Assembly (NCBI RefSeq): GCF_040493455.1
Contig: NZ_JANFDA010000010.1
Span: 10,195-74,194, forward strand
Direction: 5' to 3'
DNA length: 64,000 nt
From: Microcosmobacter sp040493455
GTDB taxonomy: Bacteria; Bacteroidota; Bacteroidia; Flavobacteriales; Flavobacteriaceae
Part shown: piece after piece, positions 1-7,977 of the stretch
How positions within the stretch are numbered: position 1 is the stretch's first letter
Layout: the number at the start of each line of letters is the position of its first letter
Translations under genes and position numbers: made by a program
The notes under the pieces: model-generated
What the model was told of the DNA's origin: nothing
What the model saw: only the letters and a program-made list of their open reading frames with translations
The model's database searches: none

Positions 1-158
1 ATCAAGTTTCAGAATTATTAAAAGAGGCAACTCTGGAAATTCCAGAATCCAAATGGTTCCAAAAAGGAGGCAAAGAAGGAATACATACAGAACATTTAGG
101 GTATTTGCTCGCTGATTTACAGTACATGCAACGAACCTATCCAAATATGGAATGGTAA
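1..158 (+). CDS. paaC: 1,2-phenylacetyl-CoA epoxidase subunit PaaC, C-terminal end only
   Basis: Only the last 51 codons are present; the gene enters from the left edge in the frame whose codons begin at position 3 and stops at 156-158. The tail reads HTEHLGYLLADLQYMQRTYP and ends NMEW, which matches the conserved C-terminus of PaaC (HSEHLGHLLAEMQYLQR in E. coli-type proteins). PaaC is the structural, non-catalytic partner of PaaA in the di-iron epoxidase that converts phenylacetyl-CoA to its ring 1,2-epoxide in the cytoplasm. paaD follows 38 nt downstream, the usual order paaABCD, so paaA and paaB probably lie just left of the window. The call rests on a short but diagnostic tail plus context. 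Confidence 0.88.
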   Translation, partial: QVSELLKEATLEIPESKWFQKGGKEGIHTEHLGYLLADLQYMQRTYPNMEW

Positions 159-166
159 ATAGTTGT

Positions 167-193
167 TGGTCACTGAGGCTCTCGAAGTGACCA
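167..193. repeat. REP-like palindrome upstream of paaD
   Basis: TGGTCACT at 167-174 is mirrored by AGTGACCA at 186-193 around an 11-nt loop. The same family, reversed, is seen at 14553-14581 before the bestrophin genes. The hairpin fills nearly the whole paaC-paaD gap and ends 3 nt before the paaD start codon, so it may affect paaD translation (inference). Confidence 0.7.
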
Positions 194-196
194 TGA

Positions 197-703
197 ATGA
201 AAATGGTAATAGAACTGGCACATATAGATGAAGAATTGATTCCAATATTAGAGAAAGTCTCAGATCCCGAAATTCCTGTGCTTTCAATATTGGAAATGGG
301 AGTAGTACGTTCTGCTAAAGTTTCGGGAAAAGAAGTGCAAGTCAAAATAACACCTACTTATAGTGGTTGCCCTGCAATGGATGTTATTGGAGACGATATT
401 AAAACAGCTTTGAATAAAGCAGGGTATAGCACAAAAGTCCAGTTGGTGTTATCACCAGCTTGGACCACAGATTGGATAACTGAAAAAGGGAGAAAAGCAT
501 TAGAGGACTATGGAATAGCACCACCTCTAGAGCCAGATGCTGATAAAGAAGCCTTATTAGGCAATAAAAGAATAGTAAAATGTACCAATTGTGGTTCAAC
601 ACAAACCCAATTGGTAAGTCAGTTTGGTTCTACAGCATGCAAAGCATTATTTAAATGCGAAGATTGCCAGGAACCATTCGATTATTTCAAATGTTTGAAA
701 TAG
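197..703 (+). CDS. paaD: PaaD, MIP18-family Fe-S assembly-type protein of the phenylacetyl-CoA epoxidase
   Basis: A 168-residue protein. The N-terminal ~100 residues are a MIP18/DUF59 domain with the DPEIPVLSILEMG signature and the TPTYSGCPAMDVI segment around the conserved Cys. The C-terminal ~40 residues carry a zinc-ribbon-like set of cysteines: CTNCGS, then FGSTACKALFKCEDC, then FKC at the end. This two-part layout is specific to PaaD, which is needed for maturation of the PaaABC(E) epoxidase and is thought to act in metal-centre assembly. It follows paaC by 38 nt. ATG at 197 and ATG at 203 (two codons later) are both possible starts; a REP hairpin lies directly upstream and no clear Shine-Dalgarno site is visible. 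Confidence 0.93.
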   Translation: MKMVIELAHIDEELIPILEKVSDPEIPVLSILEMGVVRSAKVSGKEVQVKITPTYSGCPAMDVIGDDIKTALNKAGYSTKVQLVLSPAWTTDWITEKGRKALEDYGIAPPLEPDADKEALLGNKRIVKCTNCGSTQTQLVSQFGSTACKALFKCEDCQEPFDYFKCLK

Positions 704-712
704 ATAATTTGT

Positions 713-742
713 TGTCATCCTGAACTTGATTCAGGATCTCAT
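713..742. repeat. REP-like hairpin between paaD and paaG
   Basis: TCCTGAA at 718-724 pairs with TTCAGGA at 729-735, preceded by the family leader TGTCA. A close relative lies at 10940-10968. It sits in the 62-nt paaD-paaG gap. Confidence 0.75.
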
Positions 743-765
743 CAAGACAGAAAAAAAACAAAGGT

Positions 766-1551
766 ATGAGCAACAATTCAATTGAATTAAAGATTGAAAA
801 CAATATAGCGTACATAACGCTGAACAGACCAGAAGTATTTAATAGTTTTAATCGTGAAATGGCTTTAAGACTAATAGATACAATTGAAAGTTGTAAAACT
901 AATGAAGACGTTAGAGCAATTGTTCTAACAGGAAACGGAAAAGCGTTTTGTGCAGGTCAGGATTTAAAAGAAGTAACATCACCAGAATTAAATCCGGGAT
1001 TCAAAAAGATTTTAGAAGAACACTACAATCCAATCATCAAGCAAATCAGGACTATTGAAAAACCTGTGATTGCAGCTGTCAATGGAGTTGCTGCAGGAGC
1101 GGGAGCTAATATAGCCTTGGCTTGCGATGTTATTGTAGCTAATGAACATGCAAGTTTCATACAAGCATTTAGTAAAATAGGATTGATTCCAGATAGCGCC
1201 GGAACCTTCTTTTTACCACGATTGATAGGTTTTCAAAAAGCATCGGCTTTAGCCATGCTAGGAGATAAGGTTTCAGCAGAAGAGGCCGAACGCTTGGGTA
1301 TGATTTACAAGTATGTTTCAGCAGACGAGTTTGATGACACCATTCAAAAGTTAGCAACTAAGTTATCCAAGATGCCCACAAAAGCATTAGGGTTGATCAA
1401 GAAAACATTTAACGAATCCATGACTAATGATCTAGATGCACAATTGGCTCTAGAATCAAAATATCAAATAGAATGTGCAAACTCTGAAGACTATACAGAA
1501 GGCGTTAGTGCATTTGTAGAAAAACGTCAACCAAATTTTAAAGGACGATAA
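766..1551 (+). CDS. paaG: PaaG, ring 1,2-epoxyphenylacetyl-CoA isomerase (crotonase family)
   Basis: A 261-residue crotonase-fold enzyme that isomerises the phenylacetyl-CoA ring epoxide to oxepin-CoA. Visible motifs are NRPEVFNSFN at the N-terminus, the oxyanion-hole segments GKAFCAGQDL and NGVAAGAGANIAL, and IPDSAGT, where Asp143 matches the catalytic aspartate of PaaG (IPDCGGT in E. coli). The C-terminus, EGVSAFVEKRQPNFKGR, is also PaaG-like. Length and motifs match PaaG better than the generic hydratase PaaF, which has Glu in place of this Asp arrangement. The stop codon overlaps the paaH start by one base (TAATG), so the two are translationally coupled. Confidence 0.92.
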   Translation: MSNNSIELKIENNIAYITLNRPEVFNSFNREMALRLIDTIESCKTNEDVRAIVLTGNGKAFCAGQDLKEVTSPELNPGFKKILEEHYNPIIKQIRTIEKPVIAAVNGVAAGAGANIALACDVIVANEHASFIQAFSKIGLIPDSAGTFFLPRLIGFQKASALAMLGDKVSAEEAERLGMIYKYVSADEFDDTIQKLATKLSKMPTKALGLIKKTFNESMTNDLDAQLALESKYQIECANSEDYTEGVSAFVEKRQPNFKGR

Positions 1552-2720
1552 TGAACGTAGGAATTATAGGTTCAGGAACCATGGGAAGCGGAATAGCACA
1601 AGTAGCTGCTACTGCTGGTTGTAAGGTTAAGTTATACGACACCAATCAAGCCGCTTTAGATAAAGCCAAAGCAGGTCTCGAAAAGATTTTGTTGAGATTG
1701 ATTGAAAAAGGCAGAATAGATGAGGCTGAAAAATCTAGAATACAAGGCAATATTAGCTATGTTGGAAATTTAAAAGATTTATCAGATTCAAACTTAATCA
1801 TAGAAGCCATTATTGAGAATCTTGACATCAAACAAAAAGTATTTTCAGAGCTAGAAACCTACGTTTCTGAAGATTGTATCATTGCCTCAAATACGTCAAG
1901 CTTATCTATAGCATCAATTGCTTCATCGTTAGAAAAACCTGAACGATGCATTGGGATTCACTTCTTTAACCCAGCACCATTAATGAAGTTAGTTGAGGTT
2001 ATTCCAGCAGTGCAAACGTCGCAAGAAGTTTTAGATAAGTCAGTTGCAACAATTTCAGATTGGAAAAAAGTTGTAGCAGTAGCCAAAGACACACCTGGTT
2101 TTATTGTGAATCGTGTGGCTAGACCTTTCTATGGAGAGTCACTTAGGATTTATGAAGAAGGATTAGCTGATTTTGCTACTATAGACAATGCTATGAAAAC
2201 TGTGGGAGGCTTTCGAATGGGACCTTTTGAGTTGATGGATTTCATTGGTAACGATGTGAATTATACTGTCACTGAAACAGTATTTGAAGCGTTTTATTAC
2301 GATCCAAGATATAGACCATCATTTACCCAAAAACGTTTATCAGAAGCTGGTTATTTAGGTAGAAAATCTGGAAAAGGTTATTACGACTATGACGAAAATG
2401 GAAAAAAAATAGAACCGTCTGTCATGTCGAGCGCAGTCGAGACATCTCTTTCTCAATATATTTTCGATAGAGTATTGGTAATGCTCATCAACGAAGCAGC
2501 AGATGCTTTATTCATGAACATTGCTTCAGCAGAAGATATTGATAATGCCATGACCAAAGGGGTTAATTACCCTAAAGGTTTATTAGCTTGGGCAGACGAG
2601 AAAGGAATCGATTGGTGTGTGAATAAATTAGACGAGTTATATGACGAATATCATGAAGACAGATACCGTTGTAGCCCATTGCTAAGAAAAATGAATAGAG
2701 AGAACACAAAGTTCTTTTAA
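1551..2720 (+). CDS. paaH: PaaH-type 3-hydroxyacyl-CoA dehydrogenase with an in-frame REP insertion
   Basis: A 389-residue NAD-dependent 3-hydroxyacyl-CoA dehydrogenase, expected to oxidise 3-hydroxyadipyl-CoA to 3-oxoadipyl-CoA. A Rossmann domain starts at residue 1 (GIIGSGTMGSGIAQ). The catalytic region has EAIIENLDIKQ, SNTSSLSI and HFFNPAPLMKLVEVI, followed by the first 3HCDH C-terminal domain (GFIVNRVARPFYGE, LMDFIGNDVN) and a second, shorter one from about residue 302 (LINEAADALF, MTKGVNYPKG). Between these, residues 290-299 are encoded by a REP-type palindrome, which adds a peptide of the type MSSAVET. It overlaps paaG by one base. A 219-nt gap filled by a ~174-nt repeat follows. Confidence 0.92.
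   Translation: MNVGIIGSGTMGSGIAQVAATAGCKVKLYDTNQAALDKAKAGLEKILLRLIEKGRIDEAEKSRIQGNISYVGNLKDLSDSNLIIEAIIENLDIKQKVFSELETYVSEDCIIASNTSSLSIASIASSLEKPERCIGIHFFNPAPLMKLVEVIPAVQTSQEVLDKSVATISDWKKVVAVAKDTPGFIVNRVARPFYGESLRIYEEGLADFATIDNAMKTVGGFRMGPFELMDFIGNDVNYTVTETVFEAFYYDPRYRPSFTQKRLSEAGYLGRKSGKGYYDYDENGKKIEPSVMSSAVETSLSQYIFDRVLVMLINEAADALFMNIASAEDIDNAMTKGVNYPKGLLAWADEKGIDWCVNKLDELYDEYHEDRYRCSPLLRKMNRENTKFF
2420..2447. repeat. REP-like palindrome inside the paaH coding sequence
   Basis: The core GAGCGCAGTCGA, identical to the intergenic copies at 7899-7964 and 9545-9611, is read in frame between the two C-terminal domains of PaaH. It is flanked by TGTC and GACA, the family's ends, and does not disrupt the frame. 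Confidence 0.85.
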
Positions 2721-2726
2721 ATACAG

Positions 2727-2900
2727 TCAATGCAAAGCATTGAAAAATCGTTGAAATGTAGAATATAAAAATCAAATCGTTAAGAATTTCCGAAACCTTG
2801 GAGGAAATTTAGATTTTATTTTTGGTTTTCAGCTTAACTGAAAAATTCCTTATTTCAACTTGACTTTTTTGATTCGTTTTTGTGTCAAGACAAAAATGAA
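2727..2900. repeat. ~173-bp structured repeat, copy 1 (paaH-paaI gap)
   Basis: First of three near-identical copies (others at 8735-8906 and 12173-12345). In order it contains a TCAATGC/GCATTGA hairpin, an outer pair GTTGAAAT/ATTTCAAC, an AATTTCC/GGAAATT pair, a TTTTCAGCT/ACTGAAAA hairpin, and a 3' part where CTTGAC pairs with GTCAAG while the interleaved TTCGTTTTTGT pairs with ACAAAAATGAA. It ends 39 nt before paaI. It has no ORF. It could be a small non-autonomous mobile element, a folded leader RNA, or both. Confidence 0.85.
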
Positions 2901-2939
2901 TAAGAATATAGAGATATTCATATTGAGGAAAATTAAACT

Positions 2940-3347
2940 ATGAAAGGAGCAGATATTCCATACAAAATGTTAAGTCAAGATGCCTTTAGCCAATGGTTAG
3001 GTGTTGAGATATTGGAATGTGAAGTAGGTAGAGTCAAAGTCGCAATGACAGTTCGAAGAGAGATGCTCAATAGCATGAATTATGCACATGGTGGTATTAG
3101 CTATTCATTGGCAGATACAGCTTTTGGGTTCACAGCTAATACACATGGTAAATACGCAGTATCTATAGAAACAAGTATCAATCATATCGAGGCTTTAGAA
3201 GAAGGGGATTATTTAGTTGCTGAATGTGTGATTGAAAAAGTAAATAATAAGCTAGGATTTAATGTTGTTGAAGTAAAACGAGGAGAAGAATTAGTAGCCC
3301 TATTTAAAGGTGTTGTTTATAGAACACAAAAAGATTGGGAAGGGTAA
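2940..3347 (+). CDS. paaI: PaaI hotdog-fold acyl-CoA thioesterase
   Basis: A 135-residue single hotdog domain. The signature NYAHGGISYSLADTAFGFTA corresponds to the PaaI family motif, with the catalytic Asp in the long helix. The C-terminal half (VAECVIEKVNNKLGFNVVEV) gives the beta-sheet of the fold. PaaI hydrolyses ring-hydroxylated phenylacetyl-CoA thioesters and is thought to rescue CoA from dead-end intermediates of the pathway. It is separated from paaH by repeat copy 1 and from paaJ by a double-hairpin REP element. ATG at 2940 follows a purine-rich stretch (GAGGAAAATTAAACT). Confidence 0.92.
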   Translation: MKGADIPYKMLSQDAFSQWLGVEILECEVGRVKVAMTVRREMLNSMNYAHGGISYSLADTAFGFTANTHGKYAVSIETSINHIEALEEGDYLVAECVIEKVNNKLGFNVVEVKRGEELVALFKGVVYRTQKDWEG

Positions 3348-3353
3348 ATCATT

Positions 3354-3418
3354 TGTCATTCCGCACTTGATGCGGAATCCATAAAAGGAAAAATTAAAAA
3401 GATACCCACTTTCGTGGG
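3354..3418. repeat. Double-hairpin REP-like element before paaJ
   Basis: Hairpin 1 is ATTCCGC/GCGGAAT (3358-3378) after a TGTC leader; hairpin 2 is CCCAC/GTGGG (3405-3418) with a TTTC loop. The same two-hairpin block recurs at 4670-4737, where the second stem is CCTGC/GCAGG, so the two differing stem positions change together and pairing is kept. It ends 8 nt before the paaJ start codon. Confidence 0.8.
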
Positions 3419-3426
3419 CATTTATT

Positions 3427-4635
3427 ATGAAAGAAGCATATATCATTGACGGCGTAAGAACGCCAATAGGAAATTACAAAGGGACATTATCAGCCGTGAG
3501 AACAGATGATTTAGGAGCTTTGGTGATCAAGGAGCTAGTTGAACGTAATACCGACATCCCAAAAGAAGCCTATGATGATGTTATCATGGGTTGCGCTAAT
3601 CAAGCAGGAGAAGACAACCGCAATGTCGCAAGAATGTCCTTATTATTGGCAGGGTTGCCATTTACAGTTCCAGGTGAGACAGTAAACAGACTTTGTAGCT
3701 CTGGACTATCAGCAATTATACAAGCGAATAGAGCTATAAAAGCAGGTGATGGTGATCTATTTATATCAGGAGGTGTGGAGAATATGACACGTGGACCTTA
3801 TGTTATTGCCAAGCCATCAAGTGCATTTGGAAACGATTCTAAGATGTATGATTCTAGTTTTGGATGGCGTTTTGTGAATAAGAAAATGCATGAGATGTAT
3901 GGCACGGATGGTATGGGAAATACCGCAGAAAATTTAGTTGAACTATACAATATTTCAAGAGAAGACCAAGATGCTTTTGCGTATTGGAGTCAGATGAAGG
4001 CTGCAAAAGCACAAGAAAACGGTCGCTTAGACAAGGAGATTGTGTCAGTTGAAATACCGCAACGAAAAAAAGATCCAATCATTTTTTCTAAAGACGAGTT
4101 TGTAAAGCCAAACACCTCAAAAGAAGTATTGGCTAAACTAAGACCAGCTTTCAAGAAAGAAGGCGGAAGTGTAACAGCAGGGAATTCATCAGGATTGAAT
4201 GATGGTGCAGCAGCGACGATTATAGCATCAGAAGATGCAGTAAAACAATATAACCTGAAACCTCTGGCGCGAATTGTAAGCTCAGCAGTAGTAGGTGTAG
4301 AGCCTAGAATCATGGGGATAGGACCTGTGCAAGCTTCCAATAAAGCATTAGAAAAGGCAGGACTCACGATGGACGATATGGATATTATAGAGCTTAATGA
4401 AGCCTTTGCAGCACAAGCCTTAGCTTGTACAAGAGCTTGGGGATTAGCAGATGATGACCCAAGATTGAACCCAAATGGAGGTTCTATAGCAATAGGTCAT
4501 CCACTAGGTGTAACAGGAGCAAGAATTGCCTATTCAGCAGCTTTAGAATTACATGAACAGCAAAAGCGCTACGCCTTAATAACAATGTGTGTAGGCGTTG
4601 GACAAGGCTATGCAGCAATAATAGAGCGAGTATAA
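3427..4635 (+). CDS. paaJ: PaaJ, 3-oxoadipyl-CoA / 3-oxo-5,6-dehydrosuberyl-CoA thiolase
   Basis: A 402-residue degradative thiolase. The acylated Cys90 lies in RLCSSGLSAI, the catalytic His358 in AIGHPLGVTGAR, and the second active-site Cys388 in TMCVGVGQG. GGVENMTRGPYV and the NEAFAAQALA motif are also intact, as is the usual full length of about 400 residues. In the Paa pathway the enzyme acts twice, cleaving 3-oxo-5,6-dehydrosuberyl-CoA and then 3-oxoadipyl-CoA to acetyl-CoA and succinyl-CoA. The N-terminus (EAYIIDGVRTPIG) matches PaaJ/PcaF-type thiolases. Position in the cluster makes PaaJ the best name; PcaF-like substrate overlap is possible. Confidence 0.93.
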   Translation: MKEAYIIDGVRTPIGNYKGTLSAVRTDDLGALVIKELVERNTDIPKEAYDDVIMGCANQAGEDNRNVARMSLLLAGLPFTVPGETVNRLCSSGLSAIIQANRAIKAGDGDLFISGGVENMTRGPYVIAKPSSAFGNDSKMYDSSFGWRFVNKKMHEMYGTDGMGNTAENLVELYNISREDQDAFAYWSQMKAAKAQENGRLDKEIVSVEIPQRKKDPIIFSKDEFVKPNTSKEVLAKLRPAFKKEGGSVTAGNSSGLNDGAAATIIASEDAVKQYNLKPLARIVSSAVVGVEPRIMGIGPVQASNKALEKAGLTMDDMDIIELNEAFAAQALACTRAWGLADDDPRLNPNGGSIAIGHPLGVTGARIAYSAALELHEQQKRYALITMCVGVGQGYAAIIERV

Positions 4636-4656
4636 TTCCTGTGTAAGCAGGAGTCT
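4636..4656. repeat. Short REP-like hairpin after paaJ
   Basis: TCCTG and CAGGA pair around GTGTAAG just after the paaJ stop. It resembles the TTCCTGC/GCAGGAA hairpins at 9510-9527 and 12367-12384. Confidence 0.55.
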
Positions 4657-4669
4657 CATACAAACTATT

Positions 4670-4737
4670 TGTCATTCCGCACTTGATGCGGAATCCATAA
4701 AAAAGTAAATAATTGATAAGATACCTGCTTTCGCAGG
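4670..4737. repeat. Double-hairpin REP-like element before the SDR gene
   Basis: Second copy of the two-hairpin block seen before paaJ. It has ATTCCGC/GCGGAAT, a spacer, then CCTGC/GCAGG (4724-4737) with a TTTC loop. It ends next to the two candidate start codons of the following gene at 4739 and 4745. Confidence 0.8.
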
Positions 4738-4744
4738 CATGTGT

Positions 4745-5344
4745 ATGAAAATACTAATCATAGGAGGTAACGGAACCATTGGCAAAAAGGTAAGTCAGAG
4801 ATTGGCTGAAAAACATGATGTACTAATCGCAGGACGAAATTCTGGTGATGTTACAGTAGATTTTTCAGATTCGAACTCAATTAAAGCAATGTTCGAAAAA
4901 ACAGGAAAGATTGATGCCATTGTTTGTATAGCAGGAGACGCCAAATGGGATAAGTTCGATAACCTTTCCGAAGATGACTTTTACATAGGCATTAAGAGTA
5001 AGCTAATGGGGCAAGTCAATACTGTGAGAATTGGTAAGGAGTTTTTAAATAAAGGAGGCTCAATAACCTTATCAACAGGAATTTTGGCTGATGACCCAGT
5101 AGATATGACGACAAGTGCAGCGATGGTTAACGGTGCCGTTCACAGTTTTGTGAAAGCTGTGGTTTTAGAATTAGACAATATTAGAGTCAATGCAGTTTGT
5201 TCGGATTTGGTTGAAGACTCTTACGAAAAATATAAAGATTATTTCCCTGGAAACACACCAGTACCAATGCATAAAATTGTAGATGGTTATGTGAAATGTG
5301 TTGAAGGGAAAATCAATGGTAGAATATTAAGAATAATGGCATAA
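4745..5344 (+). CDS. Short-chain dehydrogenase/reductase family protein without the YxxxK motif
   Basis: A protein of about 199 residues with an NAD(P)-binding Rossmann start (ILIIGGNGTIGKKV) and the SDR cores VCIAGDAKW (NAG-like) and SLSTG-like ITLSTGILADDP. At the usual Tyr-x3-Lys site it reads AAMVNGAVHSF, so the catalytic Tyr and Lys are replaced. A short SDR subfamily of about 200 residues is known with this N-G-A pattern, so the change is probably a family trait rather than decay. It sits between paaJ and paaZ with only 9 nt to paaZ, implying a role linked to phenylacetate breakdown, but the substrate is unknown. I chose ATG 4745 over ATG 4739, which abuts the REP hairpin; this choice is not certain. 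Confidence 0.75.
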   Translation: MKILIIGGNGTIGKKVSQRLAEKHDVLIAGRNSGDVTVDFSDSNSIKAMFEKTGKIDAIVCIAGDAKWDKFDNLSEDDFYIGIKSKLMGQVNTVRIGKEFLNKGGSITLSTGILADDPVDMTTSAAMVNGAVHSFVKAVVLELDNIRVNAVCSDLVEDSYEKYKDYFPGNTPVPMHKIVDGYVKCVEGKINGRILRIMA

Positions 5345-5353
5345 GAAGTTATT

Positions 5354-7891
5354 ATGAAAAAAATACAACATTACGTTCAAGGGCAATGGACAGAAGGAAA
5401 AGACGAAGGCGCTCCTATTTATGACGCCATTACTGGGGAAGTAATTTCCAATGTGGCTATAGAAGGGTTAGATGTTCCAGAAATTCTTCAGTATGGAAGG
5501 ACAAAAGGAGGAGAAGAACTCCGTAAAATGACGTTTCAAGAACGAGGTAATATGCTAAAAAAATTAGCATTATACCTTACAAAGCGTAAGAATGAATTCT
5601 ACGACTTAAGTTATAGAACCGGAGCAACCAAAGTTGATAGTTGGATTGATATCGAAGGCGGTTTTGGAAACCTATTCGCTAACGCATCACTTCGAAAGCT
5701 TTTTCCAAATCAACCCTACCATGTAGAAGGCGATCCAATAGACTTGTCTCGTGGTGGACGTTTTATGGCACATCATATCATGGTGCCAAAGAAAGGTGTC
5801 GCAGTTCATATCAATGCCTTTAATTTTCCAGTTTGGGGAATGTTAGAAAAGTGTGCAGTAAACTGGATGGCAGGAGTACCTGCAGTAGTGTTACCAGCAC
5901 CTTCATCATCATATTTAGCTGAAGCAGTAGCCCGAGCAATTATCGAATCAGGAATATTGCCAGAAGGCGCTTTGCAAATTATTAATGGCACCGTCAGAAA
6001 TATTTTAGATACTGTAGAATCTCAGGATGTAGTTACATTTACAGGTTCTGCAGCAACTGGACGCCTGTTGAAAGCACACCCTAGAATTATTCAGGAAGCT
6101 GTACCATTTACTATGGAAGCAGACTCGTTAAATGCATCTATCCTTGGAGAAGATGCAGTGCCTGGAACACCAGAATTTGATTTGTTTGTAAAAGAAGTTC
6201 GAAAAGAAATGACAGTGAAAGCTGGACAAAAATGTACAGCTATTCGTCGTATTATAGTTCCAGAGAACTTAGTAGAAGATGTTCAAATTGCACTAGGGAA
6301 AGCATTAGATAAAGTTACCATTGGAGACCCAAGACTTAAAGAAGTGAGAATGGGGTCTTTAATTAGTAAACAGCAAGTAGAAGCAGTTCGTAATTCTGTA
6401 AAAGACATTGCTAAAGAAGCAGAGATAGTTTACGGTAACTTAGATAAAATAGAAACTATTGGAGCTGATGCCAAGAAAGGCGCTTTTATTAGTCCAATTT
6501 TATTAAGAACAGACAATCCTTTTGAAAATACAGCAGTTCACGAGCGTGAAGCCTTTGGTCCTGTAAGTACAATTATGCCTTACAAGACAATAGATGAAGC
6601 CGTTAAGCTAGCTCAAATGGGTAAAGGGTCATTAGTATCTTCTATCGCGACGTTTGATGATAAGATCGCCAAAGAATATGTTGTAAATGCTGCGAGTCAT
6701 CATGGTCGTATTTTAGTGTTGAATAGAGAAAGTGCTAAAGAAAGTACAGGTCATGGTTCACCATTACCATATTTGGTGCATGGAGGTCCAGGACGAGCTG
6801 GAGGAGGTGAAGAAATGGGTGGAATGCGAGGAATAAAGCATTATTTACAGCGTACAGCAATTCAAGGCTCACCAACAACCATTACCGAAATTACAGGTAT
6901 TTATCAGCAAAATGCAAAATATAAAGAGGCAGAGCAGCATCCATTCAAATACCATTGGGAAGATATTGAACCAGGAATGTCTCTCAAAACACATAAGCGC
7001 ACAATCACAGATACTGACATCATAAACTTTGCTAATGTCACTTGGGATCATTTCTATGCGCACACAGATATCACCTCTTTAGATGGAAGCATATTTGAGA
7101 AGCGAACTGCACATGGTTACTTCATTATTTCTGCAGCAGCAGGATTATTTGTGTATCCAAATAAAGGCCCAGTAGCCGCAAACTATGGTTTAGATAGTAT
7201 AAGATTTTTGAGACCATTGTATCATAACGATACTATTTATGTGCGATTAACATGTAAAGAAAAAGTAGATAGAGATGTTGCTAGCGCAGAGCATCCAAGC
7301 GGAATTGTAAAATGGCATGTCGAAGTATTTGATGCCAATTTTGAAAATAGACCTGATAGTCAAAAAAGTGATAAGGATAGTCCTTTGGTAGCTGTTGCGA
7401 CTATTTTAACGATGGTTCAAAAAAAGCAGGAAACCTTTGTTGAGATCAACAGACAAAGTATTGAAGGATACTTAAATAAGTTGTCAGAAGATACCAAACC
7501 ACTTTGGGGCAATATGACGCCGCAGCACATGATTGAGCATTTGGAATATTCAACTAGAATATCTTCAGGTGAGATTCAAGATATAGAGATTGGTACACCA
7601 GAAAAGATATTGGAGAAAGTTCACAATACTCTGTATAACTATAATAAAATGCCTAGAAATTTTGGTGCACCAGAGCGTTTAGAAGAAGAATTGAAAACAT
7701 TGAGCTATGAAAGTCTTGATGAAGCCAAACAAAAGCTTTTAGAAGCTTATGATCGTTTTGAAACTTATTTTAAAGAACATCCAGAAGAAACACAAAAAAA
7801 TATCGTTTTCGGACACCTAAACAGATACGAATGGAATTTATTCCACCGTAAACATTACAATCACCATTTTGAACAATTTGGATTAATATAA
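5354..7891 (+). CDS. paaZ: PaaZ oxepin-CoA hydrolase / aldehyde dehydrogenase with an extra C-terminal DinB-like domain
   Basis: An 845-residue protein, longer than the ~680 residues of E. coli PaaZ. Residues 1-~515 are an aldehyde dehydrogenase with the catalytic Cys294 (GQKCTAIRR) and the Glu segment TMEADSLNAS. Residues ~535-690 are a MaoC-type (R)-hydratase with the Asp565/His570 pair (TWDHFYAHTD) and HGYFIISAAAGLF; this part opens the oxepin-CoA ring and hands the aldehyde to the dehydrogenase. After ILTMVQKK, residues ~696-845 form an added domain with MTPQHMIEHL, FGHLNRYEW and RKHYNHHFEQFG, resembling the DUF1569/DinB-like metal-binding four-helix fold. Its job is not known. The SDR stop is 9 nt upstream. 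Confidence 0.92.
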   Translation: MKKIQHYVQGQWTEGKDEGAPIYDAITGEVISNVAIEGLDVPEILQYGRTKGGEELRKMTFQERGNMLKKLALYLTKRKNEFYDLSYRTGATKVDSWIDIEGGFGNLFANASLRKLFPNQPYHVEGDPIDLSRGGRFMAHHIMVPKKGVAVHINAFNFPVWGMLEKCAVNWMAGVPAVVLPAPSSSYLAEAVARAIIESGILPEGALQIINGTVRNILDTVESQDVVTFTGSAATGRLLKAHPRIIQEAVPFTMEADSLNASILGEDAVPGTPEFDLFVKEVRKEMTVKAGQKCTAIRRIIVPENLVEDVQIALGKALDKVTIGDPRLKEVRMGSLISKQQVEAVRNSVKDIAKEAEIVYGNLDKIETIGADAKKGAFISPILLRTDNPFENTAVHEREAFGPVSTIMPYKTIDEAVKLAQMGKGSLVSSIATFDDKIAKEYVVNAASHHGRILVLNRESAKESTGHGSPLPYLVHGGPGRAGGGEEMGGMRGIKHYLQRTAIQGSPTTITEITGIYQQNAKYKEAEQHPFKYHWEDIEPGMSLKTHKRTITDTDIINFANVTWDHFYAHTDITSLDGSIFEKRTAHGYFIISAAAGLFVYPNKGPVAANYGLDSIRFLRPLYHNDTIYVRLTCKEKVDRDVASAEHPSGIVKWHVEVFDANFENRPDSQKSDKDSPLVAVATILTMVQKKQETFVEINRQSIEGYLNKLSEDTKPLWGNMTPQHMIEHLEYSTRISSGEIQDIEIGTPEKILEKVHNTLYNYNKMPRNFGAPERLEEELKTLSYESLDEAKQKLLEAYDRFETYFKEHPEETQKNIVFGHLNRYEWNLFHRKHYNHHFEQFGLI

Positions 7892-7898
7892 AGTTAAA

Positions 7899-7964
7899 TG
7901 TCATTCCGAGCGCAGTCGAGGAATCTCACTAAAGATTGCCACGTCCTTCGTCCTCGCAATGACA
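7899..7964. repeat. Full-length REP-like element (66 bp)
   Basis: The whole unit is a palindrome from TGTCATT to AATGACA. The left arm contains ATTCC-GAGCGCAGTCGA-GGAAT and the right arm contains ATTGC...GCAAT. It fills the paaZ to hydratase gap. It is the longest form of the family; the shorter copies in the window correspond to its left half. Confidence 0.88.
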
Positions 7965-7977
7965 AGTAAATATAAAG

